A stretch of DNA of 64,000 nt from Burkholderiales bacterium GJ-E10 (GCA_000828975.1 AP014683.1:1755700-1819699), one strand, 5' to 3'. Shown: positions 46,691 to 55,171, numbered from the stretch's first letter. The notes: generated by a model not told the origin, from the letters alone. Made by a program: numbers and translations.

Positions 46691-47668
46691 ATGAAAACCG
46701 ACGCGATTCAGATCGACCGCCACGGCGCCCCCGACGTCATCCGCTTGACCCGGATCGACGTGCCGGATCCCGGACCCGGACAGATCCGGGTTCGTCAGCA
46801 TGCCGTCGGCGTGAATTTCATCGACGTCTACCACCGCAACGGCCTCTATCCCATACCGCTGCCGCATGGCCTGGGGGTCGAGGGTGCCGGGGAAGTCGAG
46901 GCCGTCGGACCGGACGTGGATCTTTTCCAGCCAGGAGATCGCGTTGCATATCCGATGGGTCCGGTCGGCGCGTATTGCGGCCTGTACCTTCTGAAGGCGG
47001 AGAGCGCAATCAGGTTGCCTCCCGAAATCGGCTATGAACAAGCTGCCGCCATGATGCTCAAGGGCCTCACGGTCCAATACCTGTTCCGCCAGACATATCG
47101 CCTGCAAGGAACCGAAACCATCCTGTTTCATGCCGCGGCCGGCGGCGTGGGTCTGATTGCCTGCCAGTGGGCGCGCGCGCTGGGTGTGAAGCTGATCGGA
47201 ACCGTGAGTTCGGAAGCCAAGGCACAGCTGGCGCGCGAGAACGGCGCCTGGGCCACGGTCGATTACACGAAGGAAGACGTGGTCGCGCGGGTTCTGGAGT
47301 TGACCGGCGGCGCAAAGGTACCGGTCGTCTACGACGGCGTCGGCAAGGACACCTGGGAGCGGTCGCTCGACTGCTTGCAGCCAAGGGGGCTGATGGTGAG
47401 CTTCGGCAATGCGTCGGGTCCCCTGTCCAGCGTGAACCTTGGCGTGCTGTCGCAGAAGGGATCGCTTTTTGTGACCCGACCCACGCTGGCGACCTACATC
47501 ACGCCTCGGAGCCGCTTCGAGGAAGGTGCCGAGGAACTGTTTCAGATGGTGCGCTCGGGCAAGGTCCGGATCGAGGTGGCGCACCGCTACAAACTGAGCG
47601 AAGCGGCGCGCGCCCATGAAGACCTGGAAGCACGCCGCACGACCGGATCGAGTGTGCTGATTCCCTAG
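46691..47668 (+). CDS. NADPH:quinone oxidoreductase (zeta-crystallin type, MDR family)
   Basis: 325 residues, equal in size to E. coli QorA (327). GVNFIDVYHRNGLYP and LPHGLGVEGAGEVEAVG begin the GroES-like domain; the nucleotide motif HAAAGGVGLIACQWARALG and GTVSSEAKAQLARENGA define the Rossmann domain with NADPH preference. The zinc ligands of alcohol dehydrogenases are missing, as expected. It reduces quinones by one electron. It is apparently monocistronic and convergent with the SOUL gene. Confidence 0.92.
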   Translation: MKTDAIQIDRHGAPDVIRLTRIDVPDPGPGQIRVRQHAVGVNFIDVYHRNGLYPIPLPHGLGVEGAGEVEAVGPDVDLFQPGDRVAYPMGPVGAYCGLYLLKAESAIRLPPEIGYEQAAAMMLKGLTVQYLFRQTYRLQGTETILFHAAAGGVGLIACQWARALGVKLIGTVSSEAKAQLARENGAWATVDYTKEDVVARVLELTGGAKVPVVYDGVGKDTWERSLDCLQPRGLMVSFGNASGPLSSVNLGVLSQKGSLFVTRPTLATYITPRSRFEEGAEELFQMVRSGKVRIEVAHRYKLSEAARAHEDLEARRTTGSSVLIP

Positions 47669-47775
47669 CTCCGGTGCCGGGGTCGGAAAACATGGACCGA
47701 ACGTGTGCGATCGCGGATTAGCAGCACGTTGGCGATGCAGACGTCTCGTTCCGCGTGGCGAATTTCAACACCCTG

Positions 47776-48477
47776 TCAGGGTGCGATCGGAATCATCACT
47801 TCATTCCGTCGCAGGAACCAAAGCGTCCACGGCGGATTGTACTGAGCGAGCGAAGCCGGACCGGCGCGGTGCAAATGGCGCCGCTGCATCCACTCCGTCA
47901 ACTCGGCCGTCTTCGCTGCGACGTCGTCCGGCTGGGCCAGGCCAGAAAACCGGATGACGGCAACCCGCACAGGGGGCGTCACCCGCAAGCGAACTCTCGC
48001 ATCATTTGGTTTGGGGAGCGTTTCCAGCGAATAGCGGCTCGGCATCGTGAATCGTACAATCCACTCCCCATCCGTCCCGGTTTGGGTGACGGGTGCGGTC
48101 ATCGCAATCTTTTCGCCGGTCATTTCCTGGGTCACCGGTGCCGTCATGGCGATACCTTGCTTTCGCCCGTTACCACCGAAGATGTAAGCCGCGAGCAGGC
48201 GGAACCCCTTGCGGGCCGCCTCCTTCTGCTCGCCGGTAACGGTGACCTCGGCGACGACGAGCGCAGGGTAGTCGCGGATCTCGAACGCGCCGTCCCGAAC
48301 AACGCTTTGAAAGGCGGGCTCCTCAACCGCCGCGGCCGGGCCTCCCAGCAAGGTTCGGGTCACGATCGCTCCAAGAACAATGCCTTTCAGGATCCTGCCG
48401 GCGTAATGACGTGCCCCGGCAACAGCGCCGGAACCCGTCATCAATGCCCGATCCTCTCCCATTCCCGGAACCGTCAT
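47776..48477 (-). CDS. SOUL-family heme-binding protein
   Basis: 233 residues. After an N-terminal hydrophobic stretch (about 30-50, probable signal or anchor) comes the SOUL/HBP fold: FEIRDYPALVVAEV, a duplicated IAMTAPVTQ motif (the hallmark), FTMPSRYSLETLPKP and a final YNPPWTLWFLRRNEV. The family binds heme or porphyrin. The ATG at 48477 overlaps the stop of the upstream Arg-rich gene (ATGA), which decided the start; a Met at 48441 is an alternative. Confidence 0.88.
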   Translation of the reverse strand: MTVPGMGEDRALMTGSGAVAGARHYAGRILKGIVLGAIVTRTLLGGPAAAVEEPAFQSVVRDGAFEIRDYPALVVAEVTVTGEQKEAARKGFRLLAAYIFGGNGRKQGIAMTAPVTQEMTGEKIAMTAPVTQTGTDGEWIVRFTMPSRYSLETLPKPNDARVRLRVTPPVRVAVIRFSGLAQPDDVAAKTAELTEWMQRRHLHRAGPASLAQYNPPWTLWFLRRNEVMIPIAP

Positions 48478-48824
48478 CCACCGATCCGGCGGCTCATGCC
48501 ATTTTCCTGGCGATTCAGCCTGCGTTGCTGTTGTCGGGTGATCGCGCCGTGATTCCGGCGTGCCATTCTCCGCTCCTCCATGCGAAGCCGATGATCCTGC
48601 CGATGCATGCGTCGGGCCTGTTGCCGGGAGATCTCACCTTGGCGATATTCGCGGTTGATTCGGGCGTTCTGATTGCCCAGCCGGCGGTTCACTTCAGCCC
48701 GACGGGGATGCTGCTGGTTCCAGGTTCCGGGGGCCTGAGGGGGTTCCTGCGCATATGCCAACCCGGCAACGGCCATGGCGGCCGCAAAGACGGTGGCGAA
48801 CCGGATCATCTTGGGGATAAACAT
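48474..48824 (-). CDS. Small exported Arg/Gln-rich protein
   Basis: 116 residues. A clear signal peptide (MFIPKMIRFATVFAAAMAVAG, cleaved after AYA) is followed by a highly basic, Gln/Asn/Arg-rich mature part with repeated RR/RQQ/RMH patterns and no Cys, predicted helical. A good ribosome site (GGAGAAAGGGAAC) precedes the ATG. Similar short R/Q-rich periplasmic proteins occur in Betaproteobacteria, with no defined role. It is translationally coupled to the SOUL heme-binding gene, so a periplasmic partnership is possible. Confidence 0.7.
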   Translation of the reverse strand: MFIPKMIRFATVFAAAMAVAGLAYAQEPPQAPGTWNQQHPRRAEVNRRLGNQNARINREYRQGEISRQQARRMHRQDHRLRMEERRMARRNHGAITRQQQRRLNRQENGMSRRIGG

Positions 48825-48978
48825 GTTCCCTTTCTCCTGACGGATCCCTCCCAGCGAGGGCAATATCGTAACGCCGCACCGCGGAATCCCGCGGACGCAT
48901 ACTTGTAACGACATATTTCGAGGTCGACCACTTCCTCGCCGCGCTAGCCGGAGACGTCCGGGCAGCGTTTCCGGAACG

Positions 48979-49053
48979 CTGTGGCGATACGCACAGTTCT
49001 GCCGCGTCGCCACTGTGATGCGCCCCTACATGGAAGCAGTCGCCCACGGCGGA
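48979..49053 (+). pseudogene. Remnant of an AbiEi-type antitoxin gene (3' end only)
   Basis: Bases 48979-49047 are 88% identical (61/69) to 50895-50963, the 3' end of the intact AbiEi-type gene. They still encode LWRYAQFCRVATVMRPYMEAVAH, compared with LWRYAQDCRVATVMRPYMEAVAH. There is no start, upstream coding region or stop in register. It marks the left side of the accessory island and suggests an earlier copy or an insertion between two homologous genes. Confidence 0.8.
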
Positions 49054-49087
49054 TGTCACCCCGCGTGTCATGCGGGAAGCACAAATG

Positions 49088-49115
49088 AAAACGCCCAACC
49101 GAGAACGGTTGGGCG
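49088..49115 (-). terminator. Minus-strand Rho-independent terminator
   Basis: A perfect 10-bp stem CGCCCAACCG / CGGTTGGGCG with a 4-base loop is followed on the minus strand by TTTTCATTTG. No intact minus-strand gene lies directly upstream of it in the island, so it may be a relic of lost sequence or shield the neighbouring chromosome from island transcription. Confidence 0.75.
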
Positions 49116-49372
49116 CTGAATTCTGGTGGTGTAGTTTAACAGAAAACCAAACCCACATATCAGCAGTCTCTCAGCCCCGGTCGAAAGCCTTGAGACCTTC
49201 GCGCGATTCCGGGGAAGGATTTCGCGCAGCCGCGCATGCCCATGATTGTAAATTCAGAGAGGCAGGTTGGCACTCGCAGCTGCCGCGACTGCCAGGGAAT
49301 TTCGGGGCTGCAACTTGGCTTTCCTCTCGTTTGTCGCCGTAATGCCCGGCACGAACGACGAAAGGACAAGCC
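49116..49372. other. Island-border non-coding stretch
   Basis: About 257 bases before the first helix-turn-helix gene. It should contain that gene's promoter. I do not see an integrase, a tRNA attachment site or a clear -10/-35 pair. Confidence 0.4.
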
Positions 49373-49735
49373 ATGCAAACCGAACCCGCCTTCACCGAAA
49401 CCGAGCTTGCTCGGCGGTGGAACGTCAGCATCAAGACCCTCCAACGCTGGCGCAGCGAAGAGCGCGGCCCGCCGTATATCAAGCTCTCAAAGGCCGTCCG
49501 CTATCCAGTGGATGAGATCGTCACCTATGAGCAGGTGAACCGTCAGGGCATGTCCAACGAAGTGCCGCTGCCATCCTTGAAGGACGCGCAGCCCGTTGTC
49601 GAATCTCCCGCGCCCGCCGCCCCCGAACCAAAGCGGTACTACTTGAGCGAGGCCTTCGCACTCATCGCGCAGTACGGCAGTCTTGAAGCGGCCGAGGCCG
49701 CGCTGACGGAGGCGCGCGATGAAGCCCAAGCTTGA
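49373..49735 (+). CDS. AlpA/excisionase-like DNA-binding protein 1
   Basis: 120 residues. The N-terminal MerR-like helix-turn-helix (about 8-55) reads TETELARRWNVSIKTLQRWRSE, with a YPVDEIVTYE wing. This is the layout of AlpA and phage excisionase proteins and of helix_turn_helix_17 regulators common on integrative elements. A Pro/Ala-rich linker leads to a short C-terminal helix (YYLSEAFALIAQYGSLEAAEAAL). AAGGA precedes the ATG at 6 bases. It overlaps the next gene by 17 bases, so the two should be co-translated. Confidence 0.75.
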   Translation: MQTEPAFTETELARRWNVSIKTLQRWRSEERGPPYIKLSKAVRYPVDEIVTYEQVNRQGMSNEVPLPSLKDAQPVVESPAPAAPEPKRYYLSEAFALIAQYGSLEAAEAALTEARDEAQA

Positions 49736-50258
49736 TGCCGATAGACAGGGTGTTGTGGTCAGCCCGGATGAGCCAGTCATCACGTATCCGGTCCTCGATG
49801 AAAACCAGTTGTCCTCGAGGTGGAATCTCTCACCCAAGACGCTGCAAAAGTGGCGCTCGGAAGGAATCGGCCCGCCCGCCTGGCACCTCAACAGATCTGT
49901 TCGTTACCTTCTGATGGAGGTCGAGGCCTTCGAGCGCAAGGCTCGGGTCACTTGGAAATCCCCTGCCGGAAGCCAGTTGTCAGAATCATCTCCTACGGCA
50001 CGTGAAGACGCCATCGAGCAGATGATGCAGAAACGGCCTGAGCGCCGTGATCGGGTTTTCTACTCCGCCAAAGATTTGGTCGACATCACTGGCTTGCCCG
50101 GTTACTGGATTCACCAGAATCAGGAGCGCCTGCGGCTGGGCATTCCGTTCTATCGGATCGCAAACGGTGACGTCATCCGCTTCAACATCGAGGAGATCTT
50201 CCTCTGGGAGATGCATCACCTGCGCCCTTGCCGGTACCCGGCGAGAGGGAATCCTTGA
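49719..50258 (+). CDS. AlpA/excisionase-like DNA-binding protein 2 (two-domain)
   Basis: 179 residues. Residues about 22-75 (LDENQLSSRWNLSPKTLQKW...RSVRYLLMEVEAFE) are paralogous to the helix-turn-helix of the preceding protein. Residues about 112-165 form a second, diverged unit (YSAKDLVDITGLPGYWIHQN ... FNIEEIFLWEM) with the same helix-helix-wing outline. A two-site DNA binder is likely. GGAGG precedes the ATG at 6 bases. Role unknown; placed upstream of AbiEi, Xre-ImmA and PIN genes it may regulate the island. Confidence 0.7.
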   Translation: MKPKLDADRQGVVVSPDEPVITYPVLDENQLSSRWNLSPKTLQKWRSEGIGPPAWHLNRSVRYLLMEVEAFERKARVTWKSPAGSQLSESSPTAREDAIEQMMQKRPERRDRVFYSAKDLVDITGLPGYWIHQNQERLRLGIPFYRIANGDVIRFNIEEIFLWEMHHLRPCRYPARGNP

Positions 50259-50339
50259 GCCCCGTAGTGGGCCGAGCCATGGTGACGTGTGTCCCCATGC
50301 GTTCCAATATTTCGTCGATTAATTGAAATTGGCGAGTAA

Positions 50340-50969
50340 ATGGAACACACTCCATCAATGCTCTCCGAGACCCACACCCAGCGCATCCTTGATCTGGCTA
50401 GCCAGAGAGGGCTGCTGCGCGCCAGCGATTTGGACGCCATCGGCTCGCCCAGGGTCATCCTCACGCGCATGACTGCCGCAGGACTGCTGGAACGGGTCGG
50501 GCGTGGTCTTTACCGTCTGCCAGGCACACAGGTAACGGAATTCGAGAGTCTTGCCCTTGTCGCCACCAGGGTGCCACAAGCCGTGTTCTGCCTGCTCACC
50601 GCACTCCAGTTTCACGGGCTGACCACCCAACTGCCGCGTCAAGTCTGGATCGCCATGCCACGCGGCAGCCACTCACCCCGGATCGACTATCCGCCGATTC
50701 GGATGGTTCAGATGGCCGGTGGCACTCACCTGGCAGGCGTCGAAGAGCACCTGTGCAACGGGGTGAAGGTACGGATCTACAGCCCGGCCAAGGCCGTGGT
50801 CGATTGCTTCAAACATCGCAACAAGATCGGACTGGATGTGGCGCTGGAGGCCTTGAAAGACGCCTGGAGGATGCGCAAGGCGTCCGCAGACGATCTGTGG
50901 CGCTACGCCCAAGATTGCCGCGTCGCCACTGTGATGCGACCCTACATGGAGGCAGTCGCCCACAAGTGA
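50340..50969 (+). CDS. AbiEi-type antitoxin / transcriptional regulator (orphan)
   Basis: 209 residues. An N-terminal winged helix-turn-helix (about 8-60: TQRILDLASQRGLLRASDL, TRMTAAGLLERVGRGLYRL) is followed by the AbiEi C-terminal domain with LVATRVPQAVFCLLTALQFHGL and VRIYSPAKAVVDCFKHRNKIG. AbiEi proteins repress and neutralise the nucleotidyltransferase toxin AbiEii, usually encoded directly downstream and overlapping. No AbiEii is present here; the next gene is Xre-ImmA/IrrE. The start at 50340 has a poor ribosome site; a Met at 50358 is possible. Confidence 0.82.
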   Translation: MEHTPSMLSETHTQRILDLASQRGLLRASDLDAIGSPRVILTRMTAAGLLERVGRGLYRLPGTQVTEFESLALVATRVPQAVFCLLTALQFHGLTTQLPRQVWIAMPRGSHSPRIDYPPIRMVQMAGGTHLAGVEEHLCNGVKVRIYSPAKAVVDCFKHRNKIGLDVALEALKDAWRMRKASADDLWRYAQDCRVATVMRPYMEAVAHK

Positions 50970-51003
50970 CGCCACGGCCTCCGAGGCGGGCGGGGTTCTC
51001 TTT

Positions 51004-51041
51004 GGTTTAAAAATTTGGTAAGATGACGGTTGTTTTAAACC
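51004..51041. promoter_or_regulatory. Operator/promoter of the Xre-ImmA gene
   Basis: GGTTTAAAA (51004-51012) and TTTTAAACC (51033-51041) form a perfect 9-bp inverted repeat around 20 bases containing TAAGAT, a plausible -10. It ends 17 bases before the ATG at 51059. The layout fits self-repression by the Xre domain. The stretch is strikingly A/T-rich compared with its surroundings. Confidence 0.6.
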
Positions 51042-51058
51042 CAACCCAAGGAGGCGTC

Positions 51059-52138
51059 ATGATTGCAGATCGCATTCGTCAAGCACGATTGGCGGCAGGC
51101 CTGACCCTAGGTGCGTTGGGTGAACAGGTGGGTGTTTCCCACACCGCCATCCAGAAGTACGAGAAGGGTCTGCTGACGCCGTCGTCGACTCAGCTGCTCA
51201 AGCTGGCCCGCGCCTGCGGTATCCGGACCGAGTACTTCTTCCGCACGCATACGGTTGAACTGCTGCAGCCCGAGTTCCGCAAGCTCTCGACCTTTGGCAA
51301 GACGGCGCAGGATGCGCTGAAGATCAAGGTCGTCGAACTGGTGGAAAAGCGCGTGGAGTTGCTCGGCGCATTTCCCGAACTGCCGTTCCCGGCTTTTGCA
51401 CCGCCCGCGAATCTGCCCGAGCACATCACCTCGCTGGATGAGATCGATGCGTTCTCGGATTCGGTCCGCAACGCTTGGCAGTTGGGGCTGAATCCGATTG
51501 CTGACCTCACCGACACCCTCGAAGGCCTTGGCTTGCTGGTCATCGTGGTCGATGAAGAGAACCCGGGCTTCTCTGGCTTGACGGCCAAGGCACGGACCGA
51601 AGATGGCCGGGAGTATCCGGTCGTGGCTGTTTCCAAACGCTGGCCTGGTGATCGGCAGCGGTTCACGCTGGCGCATGAGCTGGGGCACCTGCTGCTCGAA
51701 GGGCGACTGGCTGACGGCATAAACGAAGAGAAAGCCTGCGACCGGTTCGCCGGTGCCTTCCTGGCTCCGCGTGTCGCGGTGTTGCAGTTGCTTGGGGCAC
51801 AACGCCATGCGCTGGAATGGCAAGAGCTGTATGTGCTCAAGCACGAGTTCGGTCTGTCGATGACTGGATGGCTGCAGCGCGCCAAACAGTGTGGCGTGAT
51901 CACCGAGGCCGCTCACCTCTCCATGTTCAAGCGGTTTTCGGCCAAGGGCTGGCGCAAGACAGAGCCTGGCCAACCACTGCCGCAAGAGCATCCCCGACTG
52001 TTTGATCAGTTGGTGTACCGCGCCTTGGCCGAGCAATACATTTCCGAAGGCAAGGCGGCGGAACTGCTGGGCATCCCGATGATGCGCTTCCACAAAGAAC
52101 GCCAGCTGGAGTCATCGGATGCGGTTGCTCATCAGTGA
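51059..52138 (+). CDS. Xre-family regulator fused to ImmA/IrrE metallopeptidase
   Basis: 359 residues. Residues 1-60 are a Cro/C1-type helix-turn-helix (ADRIRQARLAAGLTLGALGE, VSHTAIQKYEKG). The middle (about 150-260) is a COG2856 metallopeptidase with the zinc motif HELGH and a downstream EEKACDRFAGAFLAP carrying the third ligand region. The C-terminus (about 280-340) has the KHEFGLSMTGWLQRAKQCGVI and LAEQYISEGKAAELLG segments of large Xre-ImmA proteins. GGAGG lies 5 bases before the ATG. It overlaps the PIN gene by 20 bases, an arrangement of antitoxin and toxin. Confidence 0.9.
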   Translation: MIADRIRQARLAAGLTLGALGEQVGVSHTAIQKYEKGLLTPSSTQLLKLARACGIRTEYFFRTHTVELLQPEFRKLSTFGKTAQDALKIKVVELVEKRVELLGAFPELPFPAFAPPANLPEHITSLDEIDAFSDSVRNAWQLGLNPIADLTDTLEGLGLLVIVVDEENPGFSGLTAKARTEDGREYPVVAVSKRWPGDRQRFTLAHELGHLLLEGRLADGINEEKACDRFAGAFLAPRVAVLQLLGAQRHALEWQELYVLKHEFGLSMTGWLQRAKQCGVITEAAHLSMFKRFSAKGWRKTEPGQPLPQEHPRLFDQLVYRALAEQYISEGKAAELLGIPMMRFHKERQLESSDAVAHQ

Positions 52139-52628
52139 TGCGAACATCTTGATCGATATGGAAGCAGGAGCGTTGATGGAGACGCTCTTCCAGCTTCCGA
52201 TGCAGTTCGGCATCCCTGATCTGCTGTACTACGAAGAAATTGAACCGGGCAGCCCTGGCCTTGAAGACCTGGGCTTGCAGGTCATGGAGGTCAGCGGCGA
52301 CTTCGTGGCGTATGCCGAGCAGTTGCCAGGCCAGCACAACCATCTGCTTCCCGCTAAAAACGGTCCCAAGCCCAGTCACAACGACTACTTGGCACTGGCG
52401 CTTGCGAAGCAGGAGACCTGCACCTTGCTGACCGGTGACGCCAATTTGCGGATTGTTGCCAACAAGGAGCAGGTCAACGTCATGGGCACCATCGGGCTGC
52501 TGTGCGCCATGATCGAGAACCAGCTGCTGTCAGTCGACGACGCCTTCAAGACACTTGACCGAATGAAGTCTGGCAAGCGACGGCTGCCCTGGCCGGAAGC
52601 CGAAAAAGTACTAAACGAGCTGCGCTGA
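52119..52628 (+). CDS. PIN-domain protein, probable ribonuclease toxin
   Basis: 169 residues. A PIN-type start LLISDANILIDME gives the first acidic residue (Asp7). SHNDYLALALAKQETCTLLTGDANLR supplies the central and third acidic residues. The C-terminal MGTIGLLCAMIENQLLSVDDAF resembles the DUF3368 tail of predicted PIN toxins. PIN toxins cut RNA with bound Mg2+ or Mn2+. Translation starts 20 bases inside the Xre-ImmA gene, so its synthesis should depend on that gene. Toxicity is inferred, not shown. Confidence 0.75.
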   Translation: MRLLISDANILIDMEAGALMETLFQLPMQFGIPDLLYYEEIEPGSPGLEDLGLQVMEVSGDFVAYAEQLPGQHNHLLPAKNGPKPSHNDYLALALAKQETCTLLTGDANLRIVANKEQVNVMGTIGLLCAMIENQLLSVDDAFKTLDRMKSGKRRLPWPEAEKVLNELR

Positions 52629-52798
52629 TCGGGTGCTGCCATCGGCAGTCAACCACATTTGAACAAGGCGTAGATGTGCGTTCAGTCCGCAGCGCTGGTA
52701 GAAATCCAGGTCGCTGGAAGAGTCCTCTTGCATTGCGGCCACCAGATCGGTCAGCAGTCCTTTGCCAGTAGTAGAGCGTGGAACTTTTCCACGTCCAT
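52611..52798 (-). pseudogene. Small gene downstream of usp, broken by a one-base frameshift
   Basis: From an ATG at 52798 with AAGGA nine bases upstream, the frame gives MDVEKFHALLLAKD and then stops. One base later the other frame continues LLTDLVAAMQEDSSSDLDFY ... to a TAG at 52611. Inserting one C after AAGGAC restores a single protein of about 62 residues. It begins 17 bases after the usp stop and so belongs to the sulP-usp transcript; its end overlaps the PIN gene antisense. No family recognised. Confidence 0.55.
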
Positions 52799-52814
52799 TG
52801 AGGCGATTCCTTCG

Positions 52815-53678
52815 CTATCGCAGCAGTAACGTGGGGATGGTCGATGAGCGCAACAGATCAGCGGTTTTGCTGCCGAACAGCAGACTTCGCAGCGCCGAGT
52901 GGCCGAAAGCACCCATGATCAGCATGTCGATGGACTGCTCTTTCACCGTCTTGGAGATGATGCTTTCCGCGTCGCCGGGGATCAGCGATGCGGTGACATT
53001 GAAGCCAGCCGCTTCCAAGGTGGTCTTGGCCCAATCAAGCTGCTTGGGGGCATCCGGGCTTTCCTTACCTGACATCAGCAAATAGATCGGCAGGCCACGG
53101 AACAGCGGACTGCCAGCAACCATCTCTACGCCGCGCCGGGTCACATTTCCGCCGTCAAAGGCGATCATCACGCGTTGCGGTTCCTTGAAGCCATCCGTCA
53201 CGGTCAAGATCGGTTTCTGCAGGGCGCGCACGACGCGCTCGACGTTCCGGCCAAGGTCGCGTTGGGTTGTCTCGGCGGCTTCTCCACGGCGACCCAAGAC
53301 CAGCAGGCGCACGCCCTCTGCTTGTTCTGCAAGCGTTTCCTCCAGTTCGCCGTGCCGCTGACGAACATCGACCTGCGCGGCCCCGGCAGAGGCTGCTCGT
53401 TCGCGCAGCCGGTTCAGAAAGATGCGGCCTTGTTCGCGGGCATTTTTGGTGCGGACCTCATCTTCGGTAGAGAGCTTGGCCAGCAGATTTTCTTGAGCGT
53501 CGATGCCGATGGCCCCGCTGTGGTCTTCGCCTGATCCCAATTCGGGATGGCGGTCGATGACGTGCAGGAACTCCAGCGGCGCGTCAATGCGGCGAGCTGC
53601 CCAGGCGGCGTAGTCAGCCACGTAATCGGCGAAGTGGGATTGATCCACGCAAGCCAGCACTTTGTTTTCGTTCTTCAT
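52815..53678 (-). CDS. Tandem universal stress protein (two UspA domains)
   Basis: 287 residues with two Usp units. Unit 1 (about 1-150) begins KVLACVDQSHFADYVADYAAW and contains LLVLGRRGEA. Unit 2 (about 165-287) begins QRVMIAFDGGNVTRRGVEMV and carries the ATP-type motif MGAFGHSALRSLLFGSKTADLL (G-2x-G-9x-GS). Such proteins help cells under starvation, acid or metal stress. The gene starts 14 bases after the SulP stop, and SulP-Usp pairs of this type occur repeatedly on proteobacterial islands. Confidence 0.92.
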   Translation of the reverse strand: MKNENKVLACVDQSHFADYVADYAAWAARRIDAPLEFLHVIDRHPELGSGEDHSGAIGIDAQENLLAKLSTEDEVRTKNAREQGRIFLNRLRERAASAGAAQVDVRQRHGELEETLAEQAEGVRLLVLGRRGEAAETTQRDLGRNVERVVRALQKPILTVTDGFKEPQRVMIAFDGGNVTRRGVEMVAGSPLFRGLPIYLLMSGKESPDAPKQLDWAKTTLEAAGFNVTASLIPGDAESIISKTVKEQSIDMLIMGAFGHSALRSLLFGSKTADLLRSSTIPTLLLR

Positions 53679-53692
53679 GATCCTGTTTCCTC

Positions 53693-55171
53693 TCAGTGGC
53701 CCATCAGCATGTCGTCGGCACCGTCTTTGTCATGTACGGCGAACTTGTCCACCATCGTGGCGCTGGCTTCGTTCAGGCCGATGACTTCGACCTCGGTGGC
53801 TTCACGGCGGAACTTGATGACGACTTTGTCCAGTGCGCTGACGGCGGTGATGTCCCAGAAGTGGGCGCGGCTCACGTCAATGCGCACTTTCTCGATGACT
53901 TCCTTGTAGTCGAAGGCGTTGATGAAGCGATCTGCCGAAGCGAAGAACACTTGGCCGGTGATGGTGTAGGTGCGCACGCGGCCTTCGTCCTCGGTGCGTG
54001 AGGTGACGCGCAGAATCTGGCCCACCTTGTGTGCGAAGAAGAAACCTGACAGCAGCACACCAACCAGCACGCCCTTGGCCAAGTCGTGGGTGCCGACCGT
54101 CACCACCACGGTGGCCAGCATCACCACGCTGGAGCTTTTGGGGTGCTCGCGCAGGTTGCGGATCGAGGCCCAGTTGAAGGTGCCGATGGATACCATGATC
54201 ATCACCGCGACCAGGGCTGCCATCGGAATGCGGGCCACCCAGTCGCCGATGAACACCACCATCAGCAACAGGAACACGCCAGCGGCCAGCGTGGATAGTC
54301 GGCCGCGACCGCCCGAATTCACGTTGATGACCGATTGGCCGATCATGGCGCAGCCTGCCATGCCACCAAGGAAACCGGTCGCAATGTTTGCTACGCCTTG
54401 ACCCACACATTCGCGGTTCTTGTTGCTGTTGGAGTCGGTCAGGTCATCGACGATGGAGGCCGTCATCATGGACTCCAACAGGCCGACGACTGCCAAGGTG
54501 GCCGATACCGGGAAGATGATCTTGAGGGTTTCGAGATTCAGCGGTACTTCGGGCAGCAAGAACACCGGCAGGCTGTCTGGCAGCTTTCCCATGTCGCCCA
54601 CGGTGCGGATGTCGAGGCCGAGGAAAATCGCTACGCCGGTTAGCACGACGATGGCCACTAGTGGTGATGGCACCGCCTTGGTGATGTAGGGGAAGCCGTA
54701 GATGATGCCGAGGCCTGCCGCCGTCATGGCATAGACGTGCCACGTCACATTGGTCAGCTCGGGCAACTGCGCCATGAAGATCAGGATGGCCAGCGCATTG
54801 ACGAAGCCAGTGATGACCGAGCGCGAGACGAAGCGCATCAAGGCACCGAGCTTGAGCCAGCCCGCGACGATCTGGAGCACGCCGGTCAGCACGGTGGCGG
54901 CCAGCAAGTATTGCAGGCCATGATCTTTGACCAGCGTGACCGTGACCAAGGCCATTGCGCCGGTTGCGGCGGAGATCATGCCGGGGCGACCGCCTGCGAA
55001 GGCGATGATCGTGGCGATGCTGAAGGAGGCGTACAGGCCGACCTTGGGATCGACACCCGCGATGATTGAGAAGGCAATGGCTTCGGGGATCAGTGCCAGC
55101 GCGACGACGATGCCCGCTAGTAGGTCGTTTCGGACATTGGATAGCCAGTCCTGGCGTAAGGATTTCATCAT
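53693..55171 (-). CDS. SulP-family anion transporter with STAS domain
   Basis: 492 residues with 10-14 hydrophobic segments. The SulP signature regions [24 protein letters not shown] and [27 protein letters not shown] are present. The C-terminal STAS domain (about 390-475) includes the [16 protein letters not shown] segment. SulP proteins carry sulfate, bicarbonate or other dicarboxylate-like anions; the SulP-Usp gene pair hints at Na+-bicarbonate uptake in some bacteria, but the substrate is not shown here. Two adjacent ATG codons (55171, 55168) can start it. Confidence 0.9.
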   Translation of the reverse strand: MMKSLRQDWLSNVRNDLLAGIVVALALIPEAIAFSIIAGVDPKVGLYASFSIATIIAFAGGRPGMISAATGAMALVTVTLVKDHGLQYLLAATVLTGVLQIVAGWLKLGALMRFVSRSVITGFVNALAILIFMAQLPELTNVTWHVYAMTAAGLGIIYGFPYITKAVPSPLVAIVVLTGVAIFLGLDIRTVGDMGKLPDSLPVFLLPEVPLNLETLKIIFPVSATLAVVGLLESMMTASIVDDLTDSNSNKNRECVGQGVANIATGFLGGMAGCAMIGQSVINVNSGGRGRLSTLAAGVFLLLMVVFIGDWVARIPMAALVAVMIMVSIGTFNWASIRNLREHPKSSSVVMLATVVVTVGTHDLAKGVLVGVLLSGFFFAHKVGQILRVTSRTEDEGRVRTYTITGQVFFASADRFINAFDYKEVIEKVRIDVSRAHFWDITAVSALDKVVIKFRREATEVEVIGLNEASATMVDKFAVHDKDGADDMLMGH

